Below are positions 61,996-64,000 of a stretch of 64,000 bases of DNA, piece after piece. The DNA is from Pseudomonadales bacterium (lineage in GTDB: Bacteria > Pseudomonadota > Gammaproteobacteria > Pseudomonadales > Azotimanducaceae): the NCBI GenBank assembly GCA_017642855.1, contig JAEPOO010000001.1, positions 310,001 through 374,000 on the forward strand. Reading direction: 5' to 3'. The position numbers and the translations under genes are program-made. How positions within the stretch are numbered: the stretch's first letter is position 1; each line of letters opens with the position of its first letter. Below the pieces are notes generated by a model. It had not been told where the DNA came from, made no database searches, and saw nothing but the letters and a program-made list of their open reading frames with translations.

Positions 61996-62874
61996 TTACA
62001 CGGGGCGCCGCCGGTGTTGTGCCCACGCCTCAAAAGTGAAGATTGCCAGCGCAATCCAGATGCAGATAAAGGTGATGGCTCGGCCGGGATCAAAATCCTC
62101 ATGGTAGACAAAGATCGCCAGGACCAATGAGATGGATGGCGCGACGTACTGGAACATGCCCAGGGTGGTGAGAGATAGGCGTTTTACCGCTGCGGCGAAA
62201 CAGAGCAGAGGGAATGAGGTAACGAATCCACCCAGCATGAGGAGCAGATCCGTTGGCATATGATCACCAAACGCCAGTTTCTCCTGCCAGCCGGTCCAGA
62301 TAAGAAATGCCAATGCAAAGGGAACGACGAGCAGGGTTTCAATGGCGAGACCGCCGATAGCGTGCAGCCCCAGGTTCTTTCGCAGAAGGCCATAGAAACC
62401 AAAGCTGAACGCGAGTGCCAGGGCAATCCAGGGAACACGGCCAAACATGATGAGTTGACCGAGGATACCCAGTGCGGCGATGGCTACAGCGATCCACTGA
62501 AGGGGTCTCAGGTATTCCCTGAGAATCACTACCCCGAGGAAGACGCTGACCAGTGGGTTAATGAAGTATCCCAGCGCGGTTTCCGCGATGTTGTTGTTTA
62601 CGACCGCATAGATAAACACCAGCCAGTTGATCGCTAACAGAACGGATGTCACAAGCAGTTTCGGTATCAATTTCAGGGGAACACGAAGTTCCGACAGCTG
62701 CTTTGTCCAGAACAGGATGGCCAGTAACAGGATCAATGCCCAGATAACACGGTGGCTCAGTATCTCCCAGGGAGAAACATGGTCGACCCATTTAAAGTAA
62801 ATAGGTACCACGCCCCAGAAGATGTACGCGGTGAGGGCGTAGTAGACGCCCTGTCTGGTGTTGTCAGAATTCAT
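61996..62874 (-). CDS. rarD: EamA family transporter RarD
   Basis: A 292-aa ten-helix inner-membrane permease of the drug/metabolite transporter superfamily. The N-terminal GVYYALTAYIFWGVVPIYFKWVDHVS and the HRVIWALILL segment are characteristic of RarD; NWLVFIYAVVNNNIAETALGYFINPLVSVFLG and GMFQYVAPSISLVLAIFVYHE complete the EamA repeats. Its transported substrate is not established (linked to chloramphenicol sensitivity in some species). It ends 147 bases upstream of the acyl-CoA synthetase start. Confidence 0.92.
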   Translation of the reverse strand: MNSDNTRQGVYYALTAYIFWGVVPIYFKWVDHVSPWEILSHRVIWALILLLAILFWTKQLSELRVPLKLIPKLLVTSVLLAINWLVFIYAVVNNNIAETALGYFINPLVSVFLGVVILREYLRPLQWIAVAIAALGILGQLIMFGRVPWIALALAFSFGFYGLLRKNLGLHAIGGLAIETLLVVPFALAFLIWTGWQEKLAFGDHMPTDLLLMLGGFVTSFPLLCFAAAVKRLSLTTLGMFQYVAPSISLVLAIFVYHEDFDPGRAITFICIWIALAIFTFEAWAQHRRRPV

Positions 62875-62951
62875 TACCTTACAAGGAATTGTGGTGCATG
62901 TGTTTGCCGGTTTAACTGAAGCTGATTGTTATCAGTAACCGGAGATACCTG

Positions 62952-63265
62952 ATGAAACTATTTTTTCCCGTCTGTGCCATTCTTGGCGCGGTCGTCACTA
63001 TAGATTCTTTCTGGCTTTCTTTGCAGAGCAAGGCGTTGTGGTGACGTCCTTTATCACCGCGCTTTTTGTCACCGGGGCTGCTGGTGGCTTCACCGCTGAT
63101 CTGCTGATTTTCAGTATTACCTTCTGGACTTTGCTGTTCTTCTCAAGCGGACCGAGTCGCGCTCTATGTGCTTGTAAACCTGACGTCGGATTTAGCTGTG
63201 CGCTGCCGCTCTGCTGTTACTTTGTTGCCGCTAAAGAAGCGGTTAAGGCGCAGCCCTCTCGATAA
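62952..63265 (+). pseudogene. Frameshifted DUF2834-type membrane protein
   Basis: ATG 62952 starts MKLFFPVCAILGAVVT, then the frame hits a stop. The homologous-looking continuation RFFLAFFAEQG, then SFITALFVTGAAGGFTADLLIF, lies in another frame; ALYVLVNLTSDLAV in a third; ALPLCCYFVAAKEA back in the second. Joined together they read as a small DUF2834-type four-helix membrane protein of about 105 aa. At least three frame changes in 314 bases imply a decayed gene, or unusually clustered sequencing errors. It ends overlapping the minus-strand YbjQ-family gene stop. Confidence 0.6.
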
Positions 63266-63575
63266 CGACCGCTGTTCCTGTGGCGCTTACCATCATCATG
63301 CCGTTGGTCTGTCCGAAGCTCTCGTAGTCGATGTCTACTCCGACCACCGCGTTGGCGCCCAGTTCTTCAGCCCAGTCCTCCAGTTCAGCCAGCGCAATTT
63401 CTCTGGCTTTACCAAGCTCTCTTTCGTAGGAAGCAGATCTTCCGCCCACGATATCCCGTACTGAAGCGAAGATATCCCTGAATATATTGGCGCCGAGTAT
63501 CGCCTCGCCAGTAATGACGCCCAGGTATTTAGTAACTTTCGCGCCTTCGACACTTTGAGTCGTCGTAACAATCAT
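63243..63575 (-). CDS. YbjQ/UPF0145 family protein
   Basis: A 110-aa member of the YbjQ (UPF0145, DUF74) family, sometimes called a heavy-metal-binding domain. Seen: [69 protein letters not shown], and [14 protein letters not shown]. This is the complete usual length. The function is uncertain; the protein forms ring oligomers in known structures. Its end overlaps the decayed DUF2834 gene by 23 bases. Confidence 0.92.
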   Translation of the reverse strand: MIVTTTQSVEGAKVTKYLGVITGEAILGANIFRDIFASVRDIVGGRSASYERELGKAREIALAELEDWAEELGANAVVGVDIDYESFGQTNGMMMVSATGTAVVIERAAP

Positions 63576-63733
63576 GAATGTTCTACATTGGTTAGTCCGG
63601 TCGATGATATAGCAAGAGGCGACATGAAGACCACGTTGCTTTATTCGTTATCACGCGACAAAGCGATGACGCTGACGTGGCGCACAACATGACTGCCGGG
63701 CATGGAGACGGCCATGGGTTTGAGATGATGTCG

Positions 63734-63752
63734 CCGCCTTTTTTGGCGGTTT
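63734..63752 (+). terminator. Terminator-like hairpin CCGCC-TTTTTT-GGCGG
   Basis: CCGCC (63734-63738), loop of six T, GGCGG (63745-63749), then TTT. In the plus direction it looks like a weak intrinsic terminator, but no intact plus-strand gene lies directly upstream. On the minus strand no U-tract follows, so its partner gene is unclear. It may instead be a repeated GGCGG-rich element (another GGCGGCGG follows at 63761-63769). Confidence 0.3.
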
Positions 63753-63820
63753 AATCATGACGGCGGCGGGTATCCGGTTGGCCGCCGAGCCCATTCAGCA
63801 GTTGCGACTTGTACCCGGAA

Positions 63821-63839
63821 CGTGCGTTAAGGACGCACG
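63821..63839. repeat. 7-bp hairpin covering a stop codon
   Basis: CGTGCGT (63821-63827), loop TAAGG, ACGCACG (63833-63839): a perfect seven-pair stem whose loop and first arm contain the TAA stop of the minus-strand partial gene. It could stabilise the 3' end of that mRNA. No poly-U follows, so intrinsic termination is unlikely. Confidence 0.5.
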
Positions 63840-64000
63840 ATCAGAATTTCACCGGAAGCGTTGACCGGTCGTTTCAGGAATTTCTCAACAACTTCAGCGT
63901 TATCCAGTTTGTCCTGACACTTTGCAGCGAGATCGTTAAATGGCGGGCGACAAGGATCTGAGATCATGATCTGTTTGACGCCTGCTTTCTTTGCCCGACC
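63827..64000 (-). CDS. C-terminal end of a gene, possibly a SAM-dependent methyltransferase (partial)
   Basis: Only 57 codons are inside the window; the 5' part lies beyond 64000. The frame is open from the window edge to TAA. The residues AGVKQIMISDPCRPPFND, VVEKFLKRPVN and ASGEILIVRP recall the last strands of predicted nicotinamide-type/class I methyltransferases (DPGRPPF-like). I am not sure of the family. A seven-bp hairpin overlaps the stop codon. Confidence 0.45.
   Translation of the reverse strand, partial: GRAKKAGVKQIMISDPCRPPFNDLAAKCQDKLDNAEVVEKFLKRPVNASGEILIVRP

Noticed and set aside
63654..63692. Very short ATG frames in the last gap
   Set aside because: About 22 codons without ribosome site or conserved look.
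1..64000. tRNA, rRNA or mobile-element genes
   Set aside because: I looked for cloverleaf-like sequence, rRNA blocks and transposase-type frames and found none I could support.

Overview
The window reads as chromosomal DNA of a Gram-negative bacterium, most likely an aerobic, probably marine or environmental gammaproteobacterium. This rests on gene content only: TrhO and SirB1 relatives, RarD, a Wzz/Wzc-type exopolysaccharide system, TonB-dependent uptake, a CYP153A-type alkane P450, a WS/DGAT wax-ester synthase and many acyl-CoA genes. GC looks moderate (low to mid 50s %, by eye). Genes are packed tightly, with many 1-11 base overlaps and several overlapping convergent pairs. I saw no rRNA, tRNA, CRISPR array, transposase or prophage. 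Genus cannot be assigned from the sequence alone.

Layout. 1-5300: oxidative and acyl catabolism (HSL-type hydrolase, PhyH dioxygenase, nitroreductase, GPH-family symporter, FAD-linked D-2-hydroxyacid dehydrogenase). 5297-9473: a small open frame that may be a gene remnant, an ACT-domain aromatic amino acid hydroxylase of animal-like architecture, a DAO-family oxidase and a serine beta-lactamase-like hydrolase. 9488-23531 (all minus strand): a seven-gene redox operon, the most striking part of the window. In transcription order it encodes a cytosolic flavoprotein fused to two cyclic-nucleotide-binding domains and a four-cluster ferredoxin, a small membrane cytochrome b, an inner-membrane FHA-decaheme cytochrome, a lipoprotein with two GlcG/HbpS domains, an outer-membrane barrel, a secreted decaheme cytochrome with an LVIVD beta-propeller, and a pentaheme cytochrome. 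Its start is covered by three 17-bp TTGTACrA direct repeats. I propose a regulated electron conduit running from cytosol to outer membrane, built differently from Mtr/Omc conduits.

23659-27783: nitroreductase and HD-domain genes diverge from marR, a molybdopterin oxidoreductase and a 55-aa ORF. 27780-39566: acyl-CoA metabolism (acyl-CoA synthetase, CaiB-type CoA transferase, MDR reductase, WS/DGAT, ACAD10-like phosphotransferase) mixed with housekeeping genes (SirB1-like, TrhO, peroxiredoxin, DUF1295 protein). 39589-43457: a minus-strand set of quinone reductase, epoxide hydrolase, [2Fe-2S] ferredoxin and CYP153A P450. 43575-50494: polyol dehydrogenase/lipoprotein/LLM oxidoreductase triad, TonB receptor with a zinc-ribbon protein, a 23-bp tandem repeat, a questin-oxidase-like protein and a Rieske ferredoxin. 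50551-52860: an RND exporter. 52836-59434: polysaccharide export locus (barrel, short OPX protein, tyrosine autokinase, ABC exporter, NUDIX) behind a 333-bp AT-rich control region. 59768-64000: NTF2-like protein and medium/long-chain acyl-CoA ligase, RarD, a frameshifted DUF2834 pseudogene, a YbjQ-family protein and the 3' end of another gene.
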